Positions 13,854-21,861 of a stretch of DNA of 25,964 nt are shown piece by piece. The translations under genes were made by a program, and so were the position numbers. The notes under the pieces were generated by a model. That model did no database searches. It was not told where the DNA came from and saw only the letters and a program-made list of their open reading frames with translations. Origin of the DNA: Pseudoselenomonas ruminantium (GTDB lineage: Bacteria; Bacillota; Negativicutes; Selenomonadales; Selenomonadaceae); contig DFHU01000044.1 in the NCBI GenBank assembly GCA_002373045.1, positions 1 to 25,964 on the forward strand, read 5' to 3'. Each line of letters starts with the position of its first letter. Position 1 is the first letter of the stretch.

Positions 13854-14339
13854 TTAAATCGTTTTCTCGCCTTTATCGATAGTCTTAACCTTATAAACCC
13901 CATCATTGAGGTCAATGGACACCGTGCGGCCATAAGTACCGCCAGTATCTTCGGCAATCAGTTTAATTCCCAGTTCCTTCAAAATTTTCTTTGCTGCTTC
14001 CGCATTGCGGCTGCCAACACGCATGATATCGGTAGCATTCTGGAAAGCAAACATTTGCGCTCCACCAGCGATTTTAGCCACAAGACGCGTCTTTACTGCG
14101 CCCTGTGCCAATACGTCTCTGAGCATCAGCGGTAATCCTGTATCCGCAAATTTAGCCGGATTGTCCGTTGGACGAGCCTGCGTGCTATCGGGAAGCATGA
14201 TATGCAGGAGCCCGCCGACTTTGTTCTGCGGGTCATACAGAGAAATCCCGATACAGGATCCAAGACCATAGCTGATGATGGTTGACGGAGCAGAACCAAC
14301 TTTATAGTCGGCCATCCCGACTCTGATAAGATCTGCCAT
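13854..14339 (-). CDS. cheD: Chemoreceptor glutamine deamidase CheD
   Basis: CheD deamidates specific glutamines of chemoreceptors and partners with CheC. From ATG 14339 the 161-residue protein has the nucleophile C29 in GLGSCIGI and H46 in LLHIMLP, the spacing of the Thermotoga enzyme (C27/H44). The third residue of the triad, Thr in that enzyme, is Ser at the matching position (S23). ATG 14339 is preferred over TTG 14348 because AGGAG is 9 nt upstream. It begins one base after the cheC stop, so it is translationally coupled to its partner. Confidence 0.92.
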   Translation of the reverse strand: MADLIRVGMADYKVGSAPSTIISYGLGSCIGISLYDPQNKVGGLLHIMLPDSTQARPTDNPAKFADTGLPLMLRDVLAQGAVKTRLVAKIAGGAQMFAFQNATDIMRVGSRNAEAAKKILKELGIKLIAEDTGGTYGRTVSIDLNDGVYKVKTIDKGEKTI

Positions 14340-14340
14340 A

Positions 14341-14955
14341 TCACTCAACTCCTACAGCTTTTATAATCGTCTCCAACGAACCTGGGTCAGGTACCAGGAA
14401 GAATTGGCCATTAATGCCATCATCTTCGGAAAGGAATTCGGTTTCAATCACCAAAGCCTGGTCGCCCATCTGTCCCAACTGTGCCAACACGACATTTAAC
14501 AATGCGCCTGCCATATCCATTGCCAGTGCCGGAATGGAAGGCAGCATCGTAATCTTCGTGAAGGTAAAGAATGCATTCAAGTATGCACCAGACAAAATAT
14601 TGCCGATTTCCATCAAAGCGGATTCATCCATGAAGTCCAGACTATTGGTTTCACCATGCGGTTTGCCCATCAAGGTATCCACCAGATAGAAAGCGGATTT
14701 CTGCGGAAGGAGGAACAGGATATTGCTGGGAGCCTTGCCATAAACGCGAAGGAATATGCCAACTACCACCGCATCCGGGCCGCCTACCAAATCCGGTACC
14801 ACTTCCAGCGGTACCAGTGCCACTTTGGGCACATTCATATCAATTCTCCGGTTGATGACCTGGGAAAGGGCTGTCGCCGAATTCCCAGCACCAACATTAC
14901 CAATCTCACGCAAAGCATCCAGCTGATTGGCGGAAAGATTTAATTCATCGGTCAT
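14341..14955 (-). CDS. cheC: CheY-P phosphatase CheC
   Basis: CheC dephosphorylates CheY-P and is stimulated by CheD. From ATG 14955 the 204-residue protein has both phosphatase signatures intact, (D/S)xxxExxN followed 23 residues later by Pro: D13..E17..N20..P43 and S112..E116..N119..P142. Two intact sites distinguish CheC from single-site CheX-type relatives. ATG 14955 has AGG 8 nt upstream; a GTG at 14964 overlaps that site. It is 20 nt after cheW. Confidence 0.93.
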   Translation of the reverse strand: MTDELNLSANQLDALREIGNVGAGNSATALSQVINRRIDMNVPKVALVPLEVVPDLVGGPDAVVVGIFLRVYGKAPSNILFLLPQKSAFYLVDTLMGKPHGETNSLDFMDESALMEIGNILSGAYLNAFFTFTKITMLPSIPALAMDMAGALLNVVLAQLGQMGDQALVIETEFLSEDDGINGQFFLVPDPGSLETIIKAVGVE

Positions 14956-14975
14956 ATCAGACACCTCATTTTTAT

Positions 14976-15437
14976 TTACTTCCCATCGCCAGTTGCGCCA
15001 ATGATTTCTTCCAGGTTCAACATAATGATAAGACGTCCATCTACATTACCTATACCATTGAGGAAACGGGAACCACTGCGGTCATTGGTGGCCTTCTTGG
15101 TATCCACCGTCTTGCTGCCAATGGTTAGGACCTCGGTAACTGCATCAACGAGCATCCCTACATGGAGTTCATCAATGGTCACGGTAACGATACGGGTATT
15201 TTCCGTATAAGGAGTTTCCGCCAGGCCCAGCCGTTTTTTCAAATCAATAACGGGGAGCACCGAGCCGCGCAGATTGATAACGCCTTTGATGAAGTCAGCG
15301 GCAAAGGGAACGCGGGTAATATCCGTCATATTGCGGATTTCCTGCACATTCAGGATGCTGACGCCATATTCTTCATCCCGCAGCTTAAACGCCACGACCT
15401 GCACTTCATCATTCTGTTTGTTTTCTTCATTTGCCAT
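14976..15437 (-). CDS. cheW: Chemotaxis coupling protein CheW
   Basis: CheW links CheA to chemoreceptors. The 153-residue protein is a single CheW domain: VVAFKLRDEEYGVSILNVQEI, then FIKGVINLRGSVLPVIDL and VTEVLTI. ATG 15437 has AAGGAGG upstream and lies 13 nt after cheA. No receptor gene is nearby. Confidence 0.95.
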   Translation of the reverse strand: MANEENKQNDEVQVVAFKLRDEEYGVSILNVQEIRNMTDITRVPFAADFIKGVINLRGSVLPVIDLKKRLGLAETPYTENTRIVTVTIDELHVGMLVDAVTEVLTIGSKTVDTKKATNDRSGSRFLNGIGNVDGRLIIMLNLEEIIGATGDGK

Positions 15438-15450
15438 GGTTACTGCCTCC

Positions 15451-17544
15451 TTACTGCTGCATCATCGTAGCCACATCGAGAATCAGGGCTACACGGCCAT
15501 CGCCGAGAACCGTTGCGCCAGAGAACATCTTGAGCCCCGTAAAGAGGTTGCCCAGGGTCTTGATTACGATTTCCTGCTGGCCAATCAGGTTGTCAACTAC
15601 GATACCAGCTTTGGCTTCGCCGGCATGTACAACTACCACAAAAATTTCATTGGGGTCTTTCACATGGGGAATCTGCAAGGTCTCTTCCATGCGGATAATC
15701 GGAATGATTTCACCGCGCAGAACGATGACCTCACGATTGCGAACCGTCTTGATATCCGTGGGCTGGATATTGATAGTACTGTCGATGGAGCCCAGCGGAA
15801 TTGCATAGATTTCTTCCTGAACCTTGACCAGCATGGCCTGAATAATCGCCAGCGTCAGCGGCAGTTTAATCTTAAAGACGGAACCTTCATCAATCTTGGT
15901 TTCTACGTCAACATGACCGGACAGTGATTCAATCTTGCTGCGTACCACGTCCATGCCTACGCCACGGCCGGAGATATCGGTAATCTTTTCAGCCGTGGAG
16001 AAACCGGGCAGGAAAATCAAGCGAACTGCATCGGCATCATCGAGCTTGTCTGCATCTTCCTGCGAAATCATGCCTTTTTCCACGGCTTTGGCACGAATCT
16101 TATTAGCATCAATACCTTTACCATCATCAGTAACCATGATGACCACGTTATTGCCTTCATGACGGGCGATAAGCCCTACTTCACCGGTACGCGGCTTGCC
16201 TTTGGCTTCACGTTCATCCGGATGTTCAACACCATGGTCAAGGGAGTTACGCAGCAGGTGCATGATCGGATCGCCAATTTCATCAATAACGGTACGGTCA
16301 AGTTCTGTTTCCTCACCCTCGATGGTTAGGTTGATTTCTTTATTCAATTCCTTGGATACGTCACGCACCATACGCGGGAAGCGGTTGAATACCGCGCTTA
16401 CCGGAACCATGCGGACCTTCATGACGATGTTCTGCAGGTCAGTGGTAACACGGTCCATTTGCTCCAGCGTTTCGGTGAGTTCGCCAAGGCGATGTGCCTG
16501 GCCAATCTGTTCAAGGCGAACTTTGTTGATAACGAGCTCGCCCATGAGGTTCATCAAGGTATCGAGTTTGTCGATATCCACACGAACCGACTGGCTCTGA
16601 TGGCCCTTCTTCGCCGAAGCGGCTGCGGGTTTTGCTGCGTTTTTTGCTGCTGGCTTCGGTGCCGCCGGTTTCGGTGCTGGTGCTGCTGGCGCAGGTGCCG
16701 CTGCAGCAGGTGCAGGTGCAGCCGGAGCTGCAGCAGGTGCCGGTGCGGCTGCCGGCTGATCCGGATCTACAACCTCTACTACAATCTTTTCAATTTCCGA
16801 GATGGTTGACAGCGCATCTTCCACCGCTTTCTTGTCGGAGCCCGTCACCATCAGGATATCAAAGCTATGCTCAAATTTTTCCTGTTCCAAGTCCTCTGCC
16901 GGCGGAACGGATTTAATGACATCACCCAGTTCATCCAGTGCGTTCATGACCATGTAAGAACGTGCGGATTTCAAGAGGCAAGTTTCGGACAAGGTTACCT
17001 GAATGTGAACACCAATCATGCCACCTTCCTTGGCCTGCCGAAGCATGTCCTTATCGGTATCCGAAAGGTCCATGCCTGCAATTGCCGGTGCTGCGGCTGG
17101 TGCAGCAGGTGCAGCCTCAGCTGGAGCTGCAGCAGCGGGCGCAGCAGCCGCCGGTGCCGGCTCGCCTTTGGATATGGAGCTTAATTTTGCCACCAAATCG
17201 CTGACATCCACCACATCTTCCGAGTCACCATTAGCTACGCTGTCAATCATCTGTTCCAACGAATCCAGACATTTGAACAGGGTATCAATGATATCTTCAT
17301 CTAATTTCAGCTGTTCCTTACGGATAAGGTCCAGCACGTCTTCCATTTCATGGGTCAGTTCGGCGATCTTATTATATCCCATGGTTGCCGACATGCCCTT
17401 TAGTGTATGTGCATTACGGAAAATATCGTTTACCACTGAAACGTCTTCGGAATTTTCTTCTAAGCTTAAAAGGCCTTCATTCAAGGACTGTAAATGCTCG
17501 TGAGATTCATCCAAAAACATGTCCATATACTGATTGGTATCCAT
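15451..17544 (-). CDS. cheA: Chemotaxis histidine kinase CheA
   Basis: This cytoplasmic receptor-coupled histidine kinase has 697 residues. P1 is an HPt domain with the phosphorylated H46 (NAHTLKG). An Ala/Pro-rich linker spans 129-155, and P2 (about 160-262) is the CheY/CheB-docking region. A second Ala/Pro/Lys linker spans 264-314. P3 dimerisation follows (VDIDKLDTLMNLMGELVI), then P4 ATPase with the N box LRNSLDHGVEHPDE and G boxes DDGKGID and DISGRGVGMDVV. P5 is CheW-like (PLTLAIIQAMLV to the end). All kinase motifs are present. ATG 17544 lies 18 nt after cheB. Confidence 0.96.
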   Translation of the reverse strand: MDTNQYMDMFLDESHEHLQSLNEGLLSLEENSEDVSVVNDIFRNAHTLKGMSATMGYNKIAELTHEMEDVLDLIRKEQLKLDEDIIDTLFKCLDSLEQMIDSVANGDSEDVVDVSDLVAKLSSISKGEPAPAAAAPAAAAPAEAAPAAPAAAPAIAGMDLSDTDKDMLRQAKEGGMIGVHIQVTLSETCLLKSARSYMVMNALDELGDVIKSVPPAEDLEQEKFEHSFDILMVTGSDKKAVEDALSTISEIEKIVVEVVDPDQPAAAPAPAAAPAAPAPAAAAPAPAAPAPKPAAPKPAAKNAAKPAAASAKKGHQSQSVRVDIDKLDTLMNLMGELVINKVRLEQIGQAHRLGELTETLEQMDRVTTDLQNIVMKVRMVPVSAVFNRFPRMVRDVSKELNKEINLTIEGEETELDRTVIDEIGDPIMHLLRNSLDHGVEHPDEREAKGKPRTGEVGLIARHEGNNVVIMVTDDGKGIDANKIRAKAVEKGMISQEDADKLDDADAVRLIFLPGFSTAEKITDISGRGVGMDVVRSKIESLSGHVDVETKIDEGSVFKIKLPLTLAIIQAMLVKVQEEIYAIPLGSIDSTINIQPTDIKTVRNREVIVLRGEIIPIIRMEETLQIPHVKDPNEIFVVVVHAGEAKAGIVVDNLIGQQEIVIKTLGNLFTGLKMFSGATVLGDGRVALILDVATMMQQ

Positions 17545-17562
17545 TTGTATTCCCCCTATATC

Positions 17563-18792
17563 CTATCTCTTTACAGCCTCGACGATAGCCTGGGCTATGT
17601 TTTGTACGGGCTTTATTTCATCGGCCAGCCCTGCATCGACCACGGCTTTGGGCATGCCATAAACCACACAGGTAGGTTCATCCTGAGCGATACTGTAGCC
17701 TCCCGCCGCCTTGATTTTCTTCATGCCCTCGCAGCCATCACATCCCATGCCCGTCATAATGACAGCCACCAGATTCTTGCCAATAGAGGCTACCGAATCG
17801 TACATGACATTTACAGCCGGCCTGTGATTGCCTACCGGCGGATCCTGACCTAACACGATTTTACGTATGCTGCCATCCTCTCTGACGCGCAGATGATAAC
17901 TGCCGGGAGCTATATATACATGACCGGGCTGAATGATATCGCCGTCTTCAGCTTCCTTTACCGAAACCTGCGATATGGTATCCAACCGGTCAGCTAAGGC
18001 CTTTGTAAAACCTGCCGGCATATGCTGCACGACCACCACACCGCAGGGAAGATTTCCCGGCAGGCGGGTTATGACTTGCTGCAAAGCCTGTGGCCCGCCG
18101 GTAGATGTACCGATTGCCACCAGCTTTTTCGAGCCATTGCCCATGCTGGTCATGGCTACGGGAGCAGCGTTGCTGGCCGCAGCCGGTTGTGGTTTTCCTC
18201 GTGCCTGCAAGATCACATTGGGACGTTTTACCGCAAAGACATTGCCTGAATTTTTCGACGGTGGAGTTTGAGCCGTCCCCCCCAGTTTTAAGCCCTGCCT
18301 TACCGGCAGTTCCACCCGTTTCATTACGGGAGGTGCCGGACTTTTGCTTATCGGCTTGTCCTCTATTTTTTTCTGGGGAACATAGGGGATTTTATGAACC
18401 TTGGCTTTTACCGCATTGCGACATTTTTCCAAAAGCTCATCCTCGATGGTATCCAGCTTCGAAATACTGCCCCCGGCTTTGCTGATAAAATCTATGGCCC
18501 CCAGGCTCAAAGCCCTCACTGTGGCTTCTGTTCCATGCTGGGTTAGACTGCTTAACATCAACACCGGTGTGGGTTTTTGCTCCATGATAACAGCCAGAGC
18601 ATTGAGTCCGTCCATAACGGGCATGTTTACATCCATCGTCACCAAGTCCGGACTATACTCCATTACTTTATTGATAGCTTCCTTGCCATTTATCGCTGTC
18701 CCTGCCACTTCAAAATCCGGCTGCTTATTGAAAAAATCCGTCAGCACCTTGCGCATAAAAGCAGAGTCGTCAGCGATCAAGACTCGATACAT
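17563..18792 (-). CDS. cheB: Protein-glutamate methylesterase/glutaminase CheB
   Basis: CheB demethylates chemoreceptors when phosphorylated by CheA. From ATG 18792 the protein has 409 residues. The receiver domain has acidic D8/D9, phospho-acceptor D54 (TMDVNMPVMDG) and switch Lys in SKAGG. The C-terminal methylesterase domain has catalytic S230 (IGTSTGGP), H257 (VVQHMPAGF) and D352 (MTGMGCDG). The interdomain linker (about 130-220) is about 90 residues, basic and Pro-rich, longer than in E. coli CheB (349 residues in total). ATG 18792 follows AGAGGTG; GTG 18801 lies within that site. CheR is not in the window. Confidence 0.95.
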   Translation of the reverse strand: MYRVLIADDSAFMRKVLTDFFNKQPDFEVAGTAINGKEAINKVMEYSPDLVTMDVNMPVMDGLNALAVIMEQKPTPVLMLSSLTQHGTEATVRALSLGAIDFISKAGGSISKLDTIEDELLEKCRNAVKAKVHKIPYVPQKKIEDKPISKSPAPPVMKRVELPVRQGLKLGGTAQTPPSKNSGNVFAVKRPNVILQARGKPQPAAASNAAPVAMTSMGNGSKKLVAIGTSTGGPQALQQVITRLPGNLPCGVVVVQHMPAGFTKALADRLDTISQVSVKEAEDGDIIQPGHVYIAPGSYHLRVREDGSIRKIVLGQDPPVGNHRPAVNVMYDSVASIGKNLVAVIMTGMGCDGCEGMKKIKAAGGYSIAQDEPTCVVYGMPKAVVDAGLADEIKPVQNIAQAIVEAVKR

Positions 18793-18847
18793 CCCGCTCA
18801 CCTCTTTTTATCCGGCAAAACTTTCCCTTACATCTACTGTATGTTGA

Positions 18848-19531
18848 TTATTGTTTGATACCTTTTACTATATTGGCCCGCTGTACAGCAAATAGATAAC
18901 GGACGATCTTATTAGCGGTTGCCCTCGGCAAATGCTGGAAAGCAGCCCCTACATGGTATATGACTATCCCATCAGCCCGCTCTATTGGCGAGCAGCGTAC
19001 GACGCGGCACATGACATCAATCGTACTAGCACCCGGAATCCCGGTGAGTTCCAGCCCTACCTTAGTATTTTCAGCTACTTCGTGGTCAAATGCCAGGCAA
19101 ATACCGCCACCGCTTAAATCGACTACCGGTACAATTTCGCTATCATGAATCGTACCATCTTCATCCACTACACTTACATTAGCTTTCAGATTGACCTTGA
19201 CTCTTACATACTCCCGATTTTGGAAACGTTCCAAAGAGTCCGGCTTAGTGATATACCAAATGGGAATACGATCGTCTTTACGCCCCTTCCCCTTGTAAGT
19301 GGTAAAAAAACGATACCGGCACTGGTTACCAACAGCCACGCCGTAAATTTTTTCATCTTCCCTGGGGATGATCGGAACGCCAGTCCGACTCATCGGCATA
19401 GCTACTTCCAGCATGTCTTCATTGATGTCTTCGATGCGGCTAGCATAACGGTTATCGTCACCTTCTACATAGAACTCGACCCGCTGGCCAATTTTTAATA
19501 TTTCTTTTGTTTTTACTAATTCGCCTGTCAT
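18848..19531 (-). CDS. PilZ-domain c-di-GMP-binding flagellar brake protein (YcgR/YpfA-like)
   Basis: The 227-residue protein has an N-terminal YcgR-type domain (about 1-95). A C-terminal PilZ domain follows, with R106-x3-R110 (REYVR) and D138-x-S140-x2-G143 (DLSGGG), the two c-di-GMP-binding motifs, both complete. Members such as YpfA (DgrA/MotI) of Bacillus slow flagella by acting on the stator when c-di-GMP is high. That role is expected but not shown here. ATG 19531 has GGAGG 9 nt upstream; TTG 19537 is too close to it. It is between flhG and cheB, 55 nt before cheB. Confidence 0.88.
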   Translation of the reverse strand: MTGELVKTKEILKIGQRVEFYVEGDDNRYASRIEDINEDMLEVAMPMSRTGVPIIPREDEKIYGVAVGNQCRYRFFTTYKGKGRKDDRIPIWYITKPDSLERFQNREYVRVKVNLKANVSVVDEDGTIHDSEIVPVVDLSGGGICLAFDHEVAENTKVGLELTGIPGASTIDVMCRVVRCSPIERADGIVIYHVGAAFQHLPRATANKIVRYLFAVQRANIVKGIKQ

Positions 19532-19549
19532 AATCAAGTTCCTCCATGT

Positions 19550-20449
19550 TTAATGCGCAAAATTAAATATTTGTCGCAAAAATCCTTTCCAACCACGTTT
19601 AACCGTCATTTTACTGCCAAACAAAAGACTATTTGCCAGCCCATGTATGCATCTGGCAGCCACACTGCCCGGCTGTGCAGCCAAAAATGGCTGCTGCTGC
19701 CGCACCGATTTCATCACGGCAGTATCCTCAAAAACGTAGCCTACACAATCAAGAGACATATTCAAAAAACGGGTAGATGTCTGTTGCAGTTTTGCCACCA
19801 CCTCACGGCTTTCCGCCTCATCATACACACGATTAACCAACAGTTTAATATTTTTATTGGAAGCATACATGCTGTAAGCTTTGAGCACTGCATAAGCATC
19901 GGTCAGAGCCGTCGGCTCCGGCGTAGTCACCAGCAGAACTTCATCGGCTGCCAGAATAAAATCCATCACATTCTTCCCCAGCCCTGCACCAGTATCAATC
20001 AGGATAATATCGGCCATCTGCCCACAGGCAGTGAGTTTCTGCATAAGACGCTGACGTTCCTCATAAGTGAAGTCTGCAGCCTTTTCAATACCTGAACCAC
20101 CAGATATGTAGCGCACTCCATAGGGTCCATCAATCAGCACATCCCGCAGTTCCGTATCTTTTTCCAAAAGATTCAGCAGATGCTTTTTCGACATACTGCC
20201 CAGTACCACATCCACGTTGGCCATGCCCAGGTCAGCATCAATTACCAGTACTCGCTGCCCCGCCTGTTTCAACGCGATAGCCAGGTTTACCGTGATATTG
20301 GTCTTGCCTACGCCGCCCTTGCCGCTGGTCACGGCAATCACTCGCGGCCCTAATGCGGAAAGAGTACGATTTTGGGATACTTGCGGCGCCTGAACTTCAT
20401 ATTCACTTTTGTCGACTAATTGACGCAGTCTTGCTGCCTGATCTCCCAT
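19550..20449 (-). CDS. flhG: Flagellar number regulator FlhG (MinD-like ATPase)
   Basis: FlhG is an ATPase that activates FlhF's GTPase and limits flagellar number. The 299-residue protein begins with the FlhF-activating motif D3-Q-A-A-R-L-R9. The deviant Walker A is at 42-50 (SGKGGVGKT), with the switch motif IDADLGMANVD and IDTGAGLG. The C-terminal basic/aromatic amphipathic segment (KRGWKGFLRQIFNF) fits a MinD-type membrane-targeting helix. ATG 20449 begins one base after the flhF stop, with GAGGG upstream, so it is coupled to its partner. Confidence 0.93.
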   Translation of the reverse strand: MGDQAARLRQLVDKSEYEVQAPQVSQNRTLSALGPRVIAVTSGKGGVGKTNITVNLAIALKQAGQRVLVIDADLGMANVDVVLGSMSKKHLLNLLEKDTELRDVLIDGPYGVRYISGGSGIEKAADFTYEERQRLMQKLTACGQMADIILIDTGAGLGKNVMDFILAADEVLLVTTPEPTALTDAYAVLKAYSMYASNKNIKLLVNRVYDEAESREVVAKLQQTSTRFLNMSLDCVGYVFEDTAVMKSVRQQQPFLAAQPGSVAARCIHGLANSLLFGSKMTVKRGWKGFLRQIFNFAH

Positions 20450-20450
20450 G

Positions 20451-21860
20451 TCATTCCCTCAACAGTAATGCAGCTAATTTATCGGCAGAAGCAGGTATGA
20501 TATCATCGGGAACACTCTGTCCATTAGTCAGGAAGGACAGGGAAATGTCCTTATCTGCTAAAAGATTTACAATCATACCTAAAGTACTTGTTTCATCCGT
20601 TTTGGTAAAGATAACCCGTCCGGGCTCACAAACAGAAAACTTCTGCAGGATATCGGCCACATCACGATTTTTGGTTGTGGCACTCATAACCAAATGCTTT
20701 TCAATGCGGGAATCCACCGCCAAAAAGTCCTGCAGCTCCCGCATCTGATATTCATTATGCTGACTGCGGCCAGCGGTATCGATAAGAATCAAATCCTTAT
20801 CCCGATGCTTGTGAATGGCAACCTTCAGTTCTTCCGGAGAATAAACAATCTCCAATGGCAGACCGATAATATCGGAATATGTCTTTAACTGTTCTACAGC
20901 AGAAATACGATAGGTATCTGCAGTAATCAGTGCTGCCCGAATATTTTTTTCCAATACGAAACGGGCAGCAATCTTAGCCAGTGTCGTCGTTTTGCCAACT
21001 CCCGTGGCGCCAATCAATGCTACAATACGCACACCATGCTTATTGAGCTTAATTCCCTCGGCAAAGTTCAGTTTGCCTTCCAAATAGCCTGCAACTACCT
21101 CAGGAGCACGTTTATCCAACGAATCCATCAACATGTCCCCAGCTGCGGTCTTAGCTGCCATATCCTTTAATATCTCTTCATCTACTTCCTGACGGCGCAA
21201 GGCTTCCTGTAGAGAAACCTCATCCTGCGGCTGATCTTTACTCATCACCTGCGTCAAAAGCGTTTTCATCTGGGCAAGTTCAGCTTCCAGTTTTTGAATC
21301 TTTTCAGCATCTTCAGGATTAGAAGCAATCATTACGGGCTGTACTACAGGCTGTGTTTCATTTACTGGATTTGCGGGGGTCACTTTTTCATCTTCCTTTG
21401 CTACGTTTGCTTGGGTTGCTTCTTCTATGGTTTCTGTGGTCAGCACTCTGCCTGTCTGCGGCTTATTCAACGGCTGTTCCGGCACCAAAGGCTGGAAAAC
21501 CGGTGCTGCAATCGGGGCTTCTGCCATACGCACACCTGTCTCCGTGCCATTTGTCTTATACTGGGACAAAATGGTATTCGGCATCGGTGCAGCCTTAGAC
21601 ACAATATCCAAATTGCTGCCCATCGGCGGATGCGGTTCTGCTGCAGCAACTGTGCGCTTGCTGCGTCCCTTTAACGAATCGTCCGGGGCGTTTTCCTCAA
21701 TGGCTGCAGTTACTTCCACCACTTCCTTGCCATTATAGCCCATAAAACCACCTTCACGGTATTTTTTTGTATGCAATATAACCGCATCACGGCCCAGTTC
21801 TTCTTTTACCTGCTCCATAGCTTCTTTCATGGTAGGAGCTTTTACTACTTTTATTTGCAA
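20451..21860 (-). CDS. flhF: Flagellar placement GTPase FlhF (SRP-family)
   Basis: FlhF is an SRP-type GTPase that sets the site of flagellar assembly. The 469-residue protein has the basic B domain at the N-terminus (QIKVVKAPTMKEAMEQVKEELG). A long Pro/Glu/Ala-rich variable region (about 65-190) follows. The NG domain has P-loop 284-293 (GATGVGKTTT), ITADTYRISAVEQL, LIDTAGR and TKTDET. The start is TTG 21860, one base after the flhA stop, using the GGTGGTGAAG at the flhA end as ribosome site. Confidence 0.94.
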   Translation of the reverse strand: MQIKVVKAPTMKEAMEQVKEELGRDAVILHTKKYREGGFMGYNGKEVVEVTAAIEENAPDDSLKGRSKRTVAAAEPHPPMGSNLDIVSKAAPMPNTILSQYKTNGTETGVRMAEAPIAAPVFQPLVPEQPLNKPQTGRVLTTETIEEATQANVAKEDEKVTPANPVNETQPVVQPVMIASNPEDAEKIQKLEAELAQMKTLLTQVMSKDQPQDEVSLQEALRRQEVDEEILKDMAAKTAAGDMLMDSLDKRAPEVVAGYLEGKLNFAEGIKLNKHGVRIVALIGATGVGKTTTLAKIAARFVLEKNIRAALITADTYRISAVEQLKTYSDIIGLPLEIVYSPEELKVAIHKHRDKDLILIDTAGRSQHNEYQMRELQDFLAVDSRIEKHLVMSATTKNRDVADILQKFSVCEPGRVIFTKTDETSTLGMIVNLLADKDISLSFLTNGQSVPDDIIPASADKLAALLLRE

Positions 21861-21861
21861 C

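Noticed and set aside
13823..13957. Long N-terminal extension of the membrane protein overlapping cheD
   Set aside because: The extension reads the cheD 3' end in another frame; a Shine-Dalgarno and TTG at 13822 explain the start better.
15274..15927. 217-codon plus-strand open frame opposite cheW/cheA
   Set aside because: Antisense shadow of two well-supported chemotaxis genes.
16630..17160. GC-rich repeats in cheA as a mobile or repeat element
   Set aside because: They are in-frame Ala/Pro codon runs of the two CheA linkers, not a separate element.
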